Assembly: GCA_002692855.1 (NCBI GenBank)
Contig: NZMJ01000122.1
Coordinates: 1 to 64,000 of the forward strand
Direction of reading: 5' to 3'
From: Maricaulis sp.
Lineage (GTDB): Bacteria; Pseudomonadota; Alphaproteobacteria; Caulobacterales; Maricaulaceae
Length of the DNA: 64,000 nt
This document shows, piece by piece, positions 25,871 through 34,431 of this stretch (its first letter is position 1; each line of letters opens with the position of its first letter). A program made the translations under genes and the position numbers. The notes beneath the pieces are model-generated. The model worked only from the letters and a program-made list of their open reading frames with translations. It was not told the DNA's origin and made no database searches.

Positions 25871-26212
25871 TCAATCGAAGATGGACGAGCCGCAGATTTC
25901 CCGGACCGCCGGTTCGGCATCCATCATCTTCTGCGCCAGCGCGGCCATGCCTTCGATCGTCATGCCGGACTCGGCCGCAATCACCATCGTCGTCTGCTGA
26001 TCGCGGGTTTCGGCCTGGCCGATCCGCAGCAGAAATTCCATTTCCCCCGCCGTCAGACGATCTTCCATTTCATCGGCGACACACTGGCAGTCATCGGCGG
26101 GCTTGCCCTCTTCGACGCACAGCGCCACCAGTTGCTCGGCCGTGTTCGTATCGGCGGCGGCCACACTGGCCAGCATCATCGCGGCAGCGGCCGCGGTCGC
26201 AATCTTGATCAT
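25871..26212 (-). CDS. Small exported protein, unknown
   Basis: 113 residues with signal peptide IKIATAAAAAMMLASVAAA and a helical mature part with four Cys (ALCVEEG, DDCQCVAD, REICGSS), likely two disulfides in the periplasm. I do not recognise a family. It is flanked by rightward genes. Confidence 0.65.
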   Translation of the reverse strand: MIKIATAAAAAMMLASVAAADTNTAEQLVALCVEEGKPADDCQCVADEMEDRLTAGEMEFLLRIGQAETRDQQTTMVIAAESGMTIEGMAALAQKMMDAEPAVREICGSSIFD

Positions 26213-26363
26213 CGCAATACCTCTTCAAAATCCGGGGGTGTCGATCCTGATATTGTCACCCGGTGATGAACCCAAGGTGAGCGGGATTCGCCTAACGGGA
26301 GTAAAACGCCCATATTCGCACGTCGGGGACTGCGAGGGACCCGGCGACCAGGAAGGAGCACGC

Positions 26364-26894
26364 ATGCTTCGAACGACATTGGTTACACTGGCTGGCGCCG
26401 CCGCCGTTCTGGCGGCCTGCGCCACACCCACACCCTATCAGGCGGCCGATCGGCCGGGCGGATACGGCTTTGAACAGATTGCCCTGGAATCTGATCGCTA
26501 CCGGATTTCCTTCTCGGGCAATTCGCTGACCGACCGGGAGACGGTGGAAACCTATCTGCTCTACCGCGCGGCCGAACTGGCGGTCGAGCGTGGCTATGAA
26601 TATTTCACGGTCGTGACCCGCGCGACCGACGAGGATACCCGCACCTGGGGGCCGGCGCGGGACCCGTGGCGCTATTCCGGTTTCTCGGTCAATTACCGGT
26701 ATTACCATCCCGCCTATGGCTGGTATCCCTGGTACGATCCGATCTGGGACCGTCACCCCTATCGCGAGACGACGCGGTATGAAGCCAGCGCCGAAGTCGT
26801 GTTGGGGCGGGGGCACCGCGATGACCCGTCCACCTTCAATGCCCGCGAAGTACTGGCCAATCTCGGCCCGGACATCGCGCGCCCGGTGATGTAG
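26364..26894 (+). CDS. CC0125/CC1285-type lipoprotein
   Basis: 176 residues: lipobox VLAAC, then ADRPGGYGFEQIALESDRYRI..FSGN and YLLYRAAELAVERGYEYF, typical of the small lipoprotein family known from Caulobacter as CC0125/CC1285. The C-terminal part is rich in Tyr, Trp and Pro (YYHPAYGWYPWYDPIW). A GGAAGGAG ribosome-binding site at 26351-26358 supports ATG 26364. Function unknown. Confidence 0.82.
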   Translation: MLRTTLVTLAGAAAVLAACATPTPYQAADRPGGYGFEQIALESDRYRISFSGNSLTDRETVETYLLYRAAELAVERGYEYFTVVTRATDEDTRTWGPARDPWRYSGFSVNYRYYHPAYGWYPWYDPIWDRHPYRETTRYEASAEVVLGRGHRDDPSTFNAREVLANLGPDIARPVM

Positions 26895-26909
26895 CGGTTC
26901 GACCAACAA

Positions 26910-26935
26910 AAAGGCCGGGCGAAAGCCCGGCCTTT
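26910..26935. terminator. Bidirectional intrinsic terminator
   Basis: AAAGGCCGGGC-GAAA-GCCCGGCCTTT is an 11-bp perfect stem with a GAAA loop, A-run before and T-rich bases after. It separates the convergent lipoprotein and TonB-receptor genes and should serve both. Confidence 0.92.
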
Positions 26936-26958
26936 ATTGCATGCGTATCGGTCCGGGA

Positions 26959-29052
26959 TCAGAAGCTGGCCGACAGCGTCACGCGTCCGGTCAGCGGTGC
27001 GCCCGGGGCAATATTGTTGTCGCCGTGCGCGGTGTACCAGTAGTCCTCGCCGGTCAGGTTTTCCAGGTTCAGCTGGACGTCGAACCGGTCATTGATCGCG
27101 TAGAAAATCCCCGCATCGACCCGCGTATAGGCGGGCAGGGTCACGGCATTGCTGATCGAGGCGAATTGTTCGCCCTGGTGGATCACACCCAGTGCGACAT
27201 CGAGACGCTCGGTCACGGCAATCCGGTTCCACAGCGAGGCACTGAAATCGGGAACCAGCGGAACGTCGCGGCCGGCGGGCGCCGACGTCGTGGTCGACGT
27301 GATTTCCGAGTTCTGGATCGCAGCGGCGCCGATGATGTTCCAGCCGCGGCGCACTTCGCCTTGGACCGAGACCTCAAAGCCCTCAGAGCGTTGCGAACCG
27401 GTCAGCACCGTGGTGCCCGGCACCGCGCCTGCCGCCCGGGTATTGGTCCGGTCGAGGCGATAGAGCGTTGCGCTGACCAGCAACTGGTCATTGGGCTGGA
27501 AGCGGACCCCGATCTCGGAATTCTCGAATTCCTCCGGGTCGAGGGCGGCGCGGCTGGCATCAAGTGAACTGAACTGGTCGCCCGATTGCGGCAGCGACGC
27601 CCGGCTCCAGCCGCCATAAAGCGACACGCCCGGCGTCACTTCCCAGATCAGTCCGGCGCGCGGCGAGACGAACTCGTCGGTCCGTGCGTAATCGCTCTGC
27701 CCCGGGATCCGGTCGGTATAGCTCAGGTCGAACCGGTCAAACCGGACACCCGCTACCGCCGTCAGCGTGTTGGTCAGGGCGATCTGGTCCTGGATCAGCA
27801 CTGCGGCGAAATCCAGGTCGTTGGAATTGTCGCGGGCCAGCGGGAGATTGAGGTTCGGCGTGTAGGTGCGGCCGCGGTCGGTGATGGAAAACACCGCCGC
27901 CGGACCGTTGATCCGCGTATTCACGCTTTCCTGCCGGCCGGCTTCAAGGCCGATCAGGATTGTGTGCTGCATGCCGGCCAGGACCGGTTCCCAGATCAGG
28001 TCCGCCTGCGCCAGCAGGTTCTGACGGGTCGTTCCCGAATTGTAGGACGAGATCGAAACCGTTCCGGCGACCGGATCGACCGGGCCCCCAGGATAGGTGT
28101 TCTGGTAGAATTTGTCGTAATCGCCGAATGACACGGACCCGCGAAAGGACAGCGTGTCCGACAATTCGTGCGACAGGACACCGCGCAGCGTTGCGACCTC
28201 GATCTCGCTGTAGGAAGCGTCCGGATTGCCGAAAAAGCTGCGGGTCGAACCCGGCCAGGGACGGCCATTCTGCGACGGGACACCGCGATCGACCGTACGA
28301 TCATCGCTGAAATATTCGCCGAAGATTTCCAGGCGCGTCCGGTCGGAAATGTCGAACCGCACCGCCGGAGCCAGGCCCCGACGCTCGATCTCGACATCGT
28401 CGCGGAAGCTGCCGCTGTCCTCGAGCACTGCATTGAGGCGGAATCCGAAATCGGGCGACAGGGCCGTACCGAAATCGCCGGAAACCCGGCGTTGGCCTTC
28501 GCTGCCCAGCGTGACGCTCAACGCCCGAACATCGCGTCCGTCGGCGGGCTTGCTGACGCGGTTGATGGCACCGCCGCCCGTCCCGCGGCCAAAGACCAGC
28601 GCGGCCGCGCCTTTGATCACATCGACCCGCTCCACATTGTAGAGGTCGCGCAGATACTGCAGGTCATCGCGCATGCCATCGACGAAGAAATCCGACGTGG
28701 TCTGGTTGCCCCGGAATACCGGGGCATCACGGTGGCCTTCGCCCTGCTCCATCGTCACGCCCGGCACATAGCGCACCAGCTCGTCCATGCCGCTCATCGC
28801 CTGGTCGTCGATGACGTCGCGGGTGATGATGTAGACCGATTGCGGGATTTCCTCGATCGGCGTGTCCGTGCGCGTCACTGAACGGCTGTCGTCCTCGCGG
28901 TAGGAATTACGCAGACCGTAGACATACAGCACGTCGCCGGAACGCGCGGCGGGCTCGGCCCCGGTTTCGGTTTGGGCGAAGGCAGCCGCCGGCAGGAGCG
29001 CGCCGAGCGCGGCACCGGCAAGAAACATGGAACGCATGGAAAACCCCGTCAT
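26959..29052 (-). CDS. TonB-dependent siderophore receptor
   Basis: 697 residues from ATG 29052 (an ATG at 29037 is the alternative). The signal peptide ends AAAFAQ, the plug domain contains IEEIPQSVYIITRDVI, FFVDGMRDDLQYLRD and VERVDVIKGAAALVFGRG, and the barrel ends in GRVTLSASF with terminal Phe. The plug resembles catecholate-type receptors such as Fiu. It would import ferric siderophores across the outer membrane using TonB energy. No siderophore biosynthesis or TonB genes are near, and I could not identify a convincing Fur box upstream. Confidence 0.93.
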   Translation of the reverse strand: MTGFSMRSMFLAGAALGALLPAAAFAQTETGAEPAARSGDVLYVYGLRNSYREDDSRSVTRTDTPIEEIPQSVYIITRDVIDDQAMSGMDELVRYVPGVTMEQGEGHRDAPVFRGNQTTSDFFVDGMRDDLQYLRDLYNVERVDVIKGAAALVFGRGTGGGAINRVSKPADGRDVRALSVTLGSEGQRRVSGDFGTALSPDFGFRLNAVLEDSGSFRDDVEIERRGLAPAVRFDISDRTRLEIFGEYFSDDRTVDRGVPSQNGRPWPGSTRSFFGNPDASYSEIEVATLRGVLSHELSDTLSFRGSVSFGDYDKFYQNTYPGGPVDPVAGTVSISSYNSGTTRQNLLAQADLIWEPVLAGMQHTILIGLEAGRQESVNTRINGPAAVFSITDRGRTYTPNLNLPLARDNSNDLDFAAVLIQDQIALTNTLTAVAGVRFDRFDLSYTDRIPGQSDYARTDEFVSPRAGLIWEVTPGVSLYGGWSRASLPQSGDQFSSLDASRAALDPEEFENSEIGVRFQPNDQLLVSATLYRLDRTNTRAAGAVPGTTVLTGSQRSEGFEVSVQGEVRRGWNIIGAAAIQNSEITSTTTSAPAGRDVPLVPDFSASLWNRIAVTERLDVALGVIHQGEQFASISNAVTLPAYTRVDAGIFYAINDRFDVQLNLENLTGEDYWYTAHGDNNIAPGAPLTGRVTLSASF

Positions 29053-29148
29053 GAATGCGAATGACGTGCATTTACCGGCCCGGAGGGCGGGTTGTCCATG
29101 CCAGATAAGAATGAAAATCAGTTCCAGTCGCAGTCCGATATCATGAAA

Positions 29149-29173
29149 AAGGCCGGGCAATGCGCCCGGCCTT
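29149..29173 (-). terminator. Intrinsic terminator of the SDR gene
   Basis: On the minus strand AAGGCCGGGC-GCATT-GCCCGGCCTT is followed by a T-run (A-run at 29146-29150 on the plus strand). It lies 25 bp past the SDR stop codon. Confidence 0.9.
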
Positions 29174-29197
29174 GTCATGTCAGCGAAGTGAATTCGC

Positions 29198-29977
29198 CTA
29201 TTTCGGACCCATTCGCGCGCCCGCATCGAGGCGCACGCATTCGGCATTGATATAGGTGTTCTCGACCATGAAGGCGACGAGATCGGCATATTCCTCGGGG
29301 GTACCGAAACGCTGCGGGAATTGCAGGTGCGCCATGAGGTTGGTTTTCACTTCCGGCGGCATCTGCTTGTAGATCGGCGTCTCGAAGAAGCCCGGCAGGA
29401 TGGTGTTCACCCGGACGCCCTCGCGCGCGAGGTCGCGCGCCATCGGCAGCGTCATGCCGTAAATGCCGCCCTTTGATGCCGAATAGGCGACCTGGCCGAT
29501 CTGACCGTCCTGCGCCGCGACCGAGGCGGTGTTGACGATGATGCCCCGCTCGCCGTCTTCCATCGGGTCGGCATGCAGCATGCCCTCGGCAGCCTTCGCC
29601 GCGCAGGTGAAGGAACCGATCAGGTTGATCGCGATCACCTTGGCGAAGCCGTCAATCTTGTGGCTCATGATGTCGCCCGACGAGGACCGGCGGGCCGTCT
29701 TTTCGGCCCAGCCGATACCGGCGCAGTTGACCAGGATGCGTTCCTGCCCGTGCGCGGCGCGGGCTTTCTCGAACCCGGCGATGACACTGGCCTCGTCGGC
29801 GACATTCACCTTGCAGAATACGCCGCCCAACTCCTTCGCCAGGGCTTCGCCGCGCTCTTCATTGAGGTCGAACAGGGCGACCTTGGCGCCGCCGGCCGCC
29901 AGGCGGCGGGCCGATCCTTCGCCGAGGCCGGACGCCCCTCCGGTCACAACGGCGGCAATATCCTTGGACAGCTTCAT
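29198..29977 (-). CDS. 3-hydroxyacyl-CoA dehydrogenase type II (SDR, HSD17B10-like)
   Basis: 259 residues: NAD motif TGGASGLGEG (residues 12-21), NCAGIG, catalytic Ser in NTASVAAQDGQ and YxxxK as YSASK. The stretch GQVAYSASKGGIYGMTLPMARDLA and ILPGFFETP match the mitochondrial type II 3-hydroxyacyl-CoA/2-methyl-3-hydroxybutyryl-CoA dehydrogenase group. It probably works in fatty-acid or isoleucine breakdown in the cytoplasm. ATG 29977 is chosen because KDIAAVVTGG is the conserved start; the upstream extension to 30061 is antisense filler. Confidence 0.9.
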   Translation of the reverse strand: MKLSKDIAAVVTGGASGLGEGSARRLAAGGAKVALFDLNEERGEALAKELGGVFCKVNVADEASVIAGFEKARAAHGQERILVNCAGIGWAEKTARRSSSGDIMSHKIDGFAKVIAINLIGSFTCAAKAAEGMLHADPMEDGERGIIVNTASVAAQDGQIGQVAYSASKGGIYGMTLPMARDLAREGVRVNTILPGFFETPIYKQMPPEVKTNLMAHLQFPQRFGTPEEYADLVAFMVENTYINAECVRLDAGARMGPK

Positions 29978-30138
29978 CGGTGCATTCCCTGATCTTCGAT
30001 GGTGGACTCTTGTGTGGCGGGCAGATAACCCGCCCCCGCACTGTCCGCCAAGCCCCTTCATGGGTCTTCTTGCCGCGCGCGAGCGGTGCTAGAGCTTTTG
30101 TCCCGGCTGACTGTGCCGGGAAGACAAGGAAATCGACG

Positions 30139-31011
30139 ATGTCCTCCAGCCCTGTCGCCCTCGTCCTGCATGGTGGTGCCGGCGTCCTCGCTGCGCGCAG
30201 CTATGACCGGGAGATCGATCACCTGCGCAGCCTGGCCGAGCGCGGCCGGACCCTTTTGCAGGACGGCATGTCCGCGCTCGACGTTGTCACCGATCTGACG
30301 CGCGCAATGGAGGCGTCCGGCCTCTATGTCGCCGGCAAGGGGTCCGCGCCGAACATCGAGGGCCGCTACGAACTCGACGCCGCCATCATGGACGGTCCGT
30401 GCCGCATGGCGGGCGCGGTCGCGGCGCTGGAAGGCTTCATCTCGCCCGTTGATGCCGCGCGGATGGTCATGGAGCGTACGCCGCATGTCATGCTGGCCGG
30501 TGACGGGGCGGCCCGCCTGTCCCGCAAGAACGGGCTCGAGGAGGTGGGTGATCCCGATCTCTATTACAAACCCGCCGCCGTGGCCGACAATCGCGCCATC
30601 GCGACCGGAACGGTCGGCTGCGTCGCGCTGGACGCGGAAGGCCGCCTTGCGGCTGCCACCTCGACCGGCGGCACGCTGAAGAAGACGCCGGGCCGCGTCG
30701 GCGATTGCCCGCTGATCGGCTCCGGCACCTGGGCGGACACCGAAGTCGCCGTGTCCTGCACCGGCCAGGGCGAGTATTTCATTCGCGCCCTGGCGGCCGG
30801 CACCGTCGCATCGCGGGTTCGCTATCTGGGTGAAAGCCCGGACGAGGCGGCCCGCTACGCCCTCAAGGACGTCAAACGCCTTGGCGGCGATGGCGGAATC
30901 ATCGCGGTCGGCAAGGACGGACGCGTCGCCTTCCCGTGGAATTCCGAAGGCATGAAGCACGCAGTCCTGCACGCTGACGGCCGCATCACGGCGGGTGTGA
31001 AAGCCGAATGA
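30139..31011 (+). CDS. Isoaspartyl peptidase/L-asparaginase (Ntn hydrolase)
   Basis: 290 residues. LVLHGGAGVL at the N-terminus and YVAGKGSAPN are typical, and the autoprocessing site is GTVGCVALD with the nucleophile Thr158. TSTGGTLKKTPGRVGDCPLIGSG and CTGQGE are the substrate-binding loops. The precursor cleaves itself before Thr158 and removes isoaspartyl dipeptides or asparagine. ATG 30139 follows an AAGGAAA ribosome-binding site. Stop and next start overlap (ATGA). Confidence 0.93.
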   Translation: MSSSPVALVLHGGAGVLAARSYDREIDHLRSLAERGRTLLQDGMSALDVVTDLTRAMEASGLYVAGKGSAPNIEGRYELDAAIMDGPCRMAGAVAALEGFISPVDAARMVMERTPHVMLAGDGAARLSRKNGLEEVGDPDLYYKPAAVADNRAIATGTVGCVALDAEGRLAAATSTGGTLKKTPGRVGDCPLIGSGTWADTEVAVSCTGQGEYFIRALAAGTVASRVRYLGESPDEAARYALKDVKRLGGDGGIIAVGKDGRVAFPWNSEGMKHAVLHADGRITAGVKAE

Positions 31012-31565
31012 CGGGCGATACGGCGACACGGCCCATCCGCCCCTTGCGCGGCTATTTCGGCGTTGGCGTGGAAGGCATCTCCAAGCCGATGAATCTGGGC
31101 GCCATCCTGCGCACCGCGCACGCCTTCGGGGCCAGCTTCGCCTTCACGGTCGATGCGCACCACAAGGCGCTCGACGTGTTCCAGTCCGATACCGCGCGCA
31201 GCTTCCGAAACGTGCCCTATTACGGGTGGGACGGGGTCGACGACATGGCTCTGCCGCAGGGGTGCAGCCTGGTTGGGATCGAGCTGACCGATGATGCGGT
31301 GGACCTGCCCAGCTTCCGGCATCCGCGGGCCTGCGCCTATGTGCTGGGCCGCGAACGCGGCTCCCTGACCCCGGAAATGCAGGCCCGGTGCGAGCATATC
31401 GTGCGCATCCCGACGAAATTTTGCGTCAATGTCTCGGTTGCGGCGGCGATCACGCTTTACGACCGGACGCTGGCGATGGGCGGCTACCCGGATCGCCCGA
31501 TCATGCCCGGTGGCCCCGAGCTGGGATCAGAGGAAAGCTGGTTCGCGCCCAAGATCCGGCGCTAG
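31008..31565 (+). CDS. SpoU/TrmH family RNA methyltransferase
   Basis: 185 residues of the knotted SPOUT fold: motif 1 MNLGAILRTAHAFGA, motif 2 YVLGRERGSLTPEM and motif 3 IPTKFCVNVSVAAAITLYD. Substrate is probably a tRNA or rRNA ribose 2'-O; the exact site cannot be assigned because motif 3 deviates from TrmL/TrmH. It is coupled to the peptidase gene by a 4-bp overlap and overlaps the end of the converging chrR-like gene by 4 bp. Confidence 0.9.
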   Translation: MTGDTATRPIRPLRGYFGVGVEGISKPMNLGAILRTAHAFGASFAFTVDAHHKALDVFQSDTARSFRNVPYYGWDGVDDMALPQGCSLVGIELTDDAVDLPSFRHPRACAYVLGRERGSLTPEMQARCEHIVRIPTKFCVNVSVAAAITLYDRTLAMGGYPDRPIMPGGPELGSEESWFAPKIRR

Positions 31566-32248
31566 CCCAGGAATTTCTGGACCACGCCCAGCACGCCCTT
31601 GAACTCCAGCGCGCCCTCGGTCACCGCGAGCGCGTAGCAGACGTCGCCGGGCTCGGCGATCGGACGGTGGGTCGTCTGCCCGTCCACGGATGCCAGGTCC
31701 CCGGCGCCATACCGGTTGTTGCCGTCATGAAAGGCGCCGGTCAGGACCAGCGTGAATTCGCGGCCCGCATGGGTATGGCTCGGCGCACCATGACCCGGCT
31801 CGATCCGCAATAGTTCGGCAATCGCGCCGCCTTCGCGCTCAAGCTCGATCCGGCGCACGCCGGGCGCGGCGAAGCGCCACTCGGCGCCCTGGTCGAGCAC
31901 CCGGTCGCGCAGCGGTTCGGGCAGCGCCAGGATGTCGTCCAGCCATTTTGCGCCGCTCCGGGCCGCCGTCACGGAATCCGGGTCCTCAGGGGACAGGCCG
32001 GCGGCCTCGCCGGCACCGGCCTCCAGGGCCTCGATGGCGGCCAGAGCCACCGCCTCGGCCCGGTCCGACAGCGCAAGTCCGTCCTGCGATTCCAGCATCG
32101 CGCCGCCCAGCACCTCGCCCTCACGCACGCACGCCGCCACATCCCCGCGCAGCGTGGCATGCGTCTCCACCAGCAGGCGCAGGGGCGCGCCCAGCCGTCC
32201 GGCGGCGTAGTCACTGGCCAGGGATGTTGCCGTCGCAGGGGACATCAA
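31562..32248 (-). CDS. chrR: ChrR-type cupin anti-sigma factor with degenerate zinc site
   Basis: 228 residues. The C-terminal cupin domain carries SHTHAGREFTLVLTG, GDLASVDGQTTHRP, the metal-binding His/Glu set of ChrR. The N-terminal anti-sigma domain has the YAAGRLGAPLRLLVETH helix, but the HxxxCxxC zinc motif reads H30-ATL-R34-GD-V37, so both Cys are missing. ChrR proteins sequester RpoE and release it in response to singlet oxygen or organic peroxides. The gene follows the ECF sigma gene on the same strand with 60 bp between. Confidence 0.88.
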   Translation of the reverse strand: MMSPATATSLASDYAAGRLGAPLRLLVETHATLRGDVAACVREGEVLGGAMLESQDGLALSDRAEAVALAAIEALEAGAGEAAGLSPEDPDSVTAARSGAKWLDDILALPEPLRDRVLDQGAEWRFAAPGVRRIELEREGGAIAELLRIEPGHGAPSHTHAGREFTLVLTGAFHDGNNRYGAGDLASVDGQTTHRPIAEPGDVCYALAVTEGALEFKGVLGVVQKFLG

Positions 32249-32308
32249 AAGAATTCCGTGTGGTCGAGACCGGCGGATATGGACCGGTTTACGTATACGT
32301 CAAGCGCG

Positions 32309-32890
32309 TCAGATGTCGTCACGATCAAGCGCCTCTCTCAATTTGTCGAAGGCAAGCCGGAGGCGCGATTTGACCGTCCCGAGCGGAAGACCTTCCGATT
32401 CAGCAATTTGCGAATGACTGAGCCCGTCAAAGAAGGCCCGGCGCAGCAAGGTCATCTGCTCACCCGGCAGCAGGGTCAGCGCCGCCCGCACCCGGGTCTC
32501 GCGGTCGCGCGCGAACATGGCGTCGTCGGGTGCCTCCACGCCGGGCGGTTGCAGCATCGGTTCGTCGGCATCCAGCGGCGGCTTTCCATCCTTGCGCGCC
32601 AGGTCGATGCGCCGGTTGCGCGCAATGCGATAGATCCAGGTCGAGGCCGAGGCCTGGCGCGCATCGAACTGCGCCGCCTTGCGCCAGACCGTGATCATGA
32701 CTTCCTGTGTCAGTTCTTCGGCCGTCGCGTCATCGCTGGCCAGGCGTCTGAGATACGCCTTGATGCGGGGGGCGAAGAAGGCGAACAGCTCCGAAAAGGC
32801 TGCGCGGTCCTTGCCGGCGCACGCCACGACCAGCCCGTCGAGACGGGCGCGCCGCGCGGCATCGCCATCCGGTGTGCTGGTGTCGTTCAC
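32309..32890 (-). CDS. rpoE: ECF sigma factor, RpoE (ECF11-like)
   Basis: 193 residues: region 2 with FSELFAFFAPRIKAYLRRLA and AEELTQEVMITVWRKA, and region 4 with LLPGEQMTLLRRAFFDGLSHSQIAE plus GTVKSRLRLAFDKLREAL. The pairing with a ChrR-type anti-sigma factor assigns it to the group that controls the singlet-oxygen response in Rhodobacter and Caulobacter. Autoregulation is expected, but no clear TGATCC-type -35 was found in the 176 bp upstream. Confidence 0.92.
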   Translation of the reverse strand: MNDTSTPDGDAARRARLDGLVVACAGKDRAAFSELFAFFAPRIKAYLRRLASDDATAEELTQEVMITVWRKAAQFDARQASASTWIYRIARNRRIDLARKDGKPPLDADEPMLQPPGVEAPDDAMFARDRETRVRAALTLLPGEQMTLLRRAFFDGLSHSQIAESEGLPLGTVKSRLRLAFDKLREALDRDDI

Positions 32891-33066
32891 GCTGCGCCCT
32901 TCACGGCCCGCTCACCGTCTGCTTGTCCGGCAGGTTGCGTCCGCAATCAAGTCTCGTCCCCGGCGTGAATCAATCCTGCGTTAATCGGTACACGCCATGA
33001 ATTGGCCGCGTTGGCCTGCTGCAAGAAGCGCCAACCCGTGATGACCGTTCCGGAGTGTGACCCCAG

Positions 33067-33561
33067 ATGATCCGCCTTCTCGCCTGCCTGACCGCTGCAA
33101 CGCTCGCCCTCGCCGCCCCGGCTTCGGCCCAGACCTCGCGCGGCAATTATTCCGACTGGCATGTCTTCACACTCGATGGCCCTGACGGTCTGGTCTGCTA
33201 TGCGCTGACGACGCCAACCGAGATGACGCCTCAAAACGTCGATCACGGACAGGTCTTTTTCATGGTGTCATCCTGGGCCAACAACCAGGCGCGCGAACAG
33301 CCGCGCTTCATTTCCGGCTACACGCTGCGCCCGGACAATCCGCCGCGCGCCCGCATCGGCTCGGACCGTTTCGACATGTTCGTCGCTGACCGCGACGGTT
33401 TCGTCGAGGAAACCGAGGACGAGCGCCGCCTGGTCCGCGCCATGAAGGCCGGGGCCGTGATGCGCGTCGAAGCGACCTCGCAGCGCGGCACCGCCACGGC
33501 CTATGAATTCTCGCTGTCAGGGATTACCGCGGCCCTCAACCGGGTCGAGGAATTGTGCTGA
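33067..33561 (+). CDS. Invasion-associated locus B (IalB)-like exported protein
   Basis: 164 residues: signal peptide MIRLLACLTAATLALAAPASA and an IalB-like domain (YSDWHVFTLDGPDGLVCYALTTP, then MRVEATSQRGTATAYEFSLSGITAAL). The name comes from Bartonella; in free-living alphaproteobacteria these are periplasmic proteins of unknown role. It diverges from rpoE. Confidence 0.85.
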   Translation: MIRLLACLTAATLALAAPASAQTSRGNYSDWHVFTLDGPDGLVCYALTTPTEMTPQNVDHGQVFFMVSSWANNQAREQPRFISGYTLRPDNPPRARIGSDRFDMFVADRDGFVEETEDERRLVRAMKAGAVMRVEATSQRGTATAYEFSLSGITAALNRVEELC

Positions 33562-34308
33562 TCAGCGTTTGGGCGGCCCGAAAGGCTTCACCCTCAGCTT
33601 GATCTTGTGATCGCCCGGCCCCTTGTCGCCCTGGGGGTAAAGGCCGCGATAATAGGTCTTCTGCCACTTCTCCTCGACCGCTTCAGGATCGTGGTTCGCC
33701 AACCGCTGGGCGAAGTCGGCGCGCTGTTGGCGCCATGCCATGAAATGCTTGTAGGTGTCGGGATCGGTGTGGATCGACACGATTTCGGGTTCGAGCGTGT
33801 CGAACAGGTCGCGCCGCACCGGAAACACGGTGGCAATCGCCTCACCGGCTGAAAACCGGACCGTGCCCGGCCGGGTAAAGCGCCAGTTCATGGTGAAGGA
33901 ATAGGGGCTCCAGTCGGTCTCGATCACGCCGGACAGCGGCGCAATCGCGTCCTTGATGCCGTTCATCGGCCCGGTCACGAAGGTGTTCCACCCCTCCGGC
34001 GTGCGCAGCATGAAGCTCAGCTCGAAGGTCAGCACCCCCTCGCCGAAATTGGCAAGCGGTGCACCTGAGGCCCCCGGCGGAATCGGCCGCTCGGACCGGA
34101 CGACCACGTCCGCCGGCAGCTCGCCGCCATTCCACTCCGCCTCGAAGTCGAAGGGCGTGAACACCTCCCAGCCATGCTGGTTGGCCAGCGCCAGCGGCAG
34201 GCAGCGATAGGGGAAGGCCTCGCGCGCACTGTCCATCCAGTCGCGGCGGGCTTCGGCAGGCCGGATCGGCGGGTCACCGGCCACGAGGGGGTAGAGGGTG
34301 AACTTCAT
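33562..34308 (-). CDS. DUF6065-like protein
   Basis: 248 residues without a signal peptide. Recognisable features are PYRCLPLALANQHGWEV, NGIKDAIAPLSGVIETDW, FTMNWRFTRPG and a Lys/Arg-rich tail (KIKLRVKPFGPPKR). It resembles the DUF6065 family; the function is unknown. It converges on the IalB-like gene with adjacent stops. Confidence 0.75.
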   Translation of the reverse strand: MKFTLYPLVAGDPPIRPAEARRDWMDSAREAFPYRCLPLALANQHGWEVFTPFDFEAEWNGGELPADVVVRSERPIPPGASGAPLANFGEGVLTFELSFMLRTPEGWNTFVTGPMNGIKDAIAPLSGVIETDWSPYSFTMNWRFTRPGTVRFSAGEAIATVFPVRRDLFDTLEPEIVSIHTDPDTYKHFMAWRQQRADFAQRLANHDPEAVEEKWQKTYYRGLYPQGDKGPGDHKIKLRVKPFGPPKR

Positions 34309-34360
34309 GAGCGCGAATCTAGCGAGCTCTCGGGGAGAGGTGAACCACGCGCGTGCTTAC

Positions 34361-34384
34361 GCCCTCCCCTTGAAGGGGGAAGGC
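34361..34384. repeat. Extragenic GC palindrome
   Basis: GCCCTCCCCTT-GA-AGGGGGAAGGC, a near-perfect hairpin in the gap between the DUF6065-like gene and rlmN. It has the same C-block/TTGA/G-block shape as the elements at 12-51 and 36780-36915. Confidence 0.7.
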
Positions 34385-34431
34385 GCAGGCCAAAGCGCAC
34401 CCCCCTCGCAAAATCGCCTGATTTGCATTAG

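Noticed and set aside
29053-29148. Fur box upstream of the TonB receptor (AGATAAGAATGAAAATCA region)
   Set aside because: AT-rich and suggestive, but it does not match a Fur consensus closely enough on both halves.
32891-33066. RpoE-type autoregulated promoter upstream of rpoE
   Set aside because: TGATTC/TGATTG sequences are present, but no TGATCC-type -35 with a properly spaced -10 was found.
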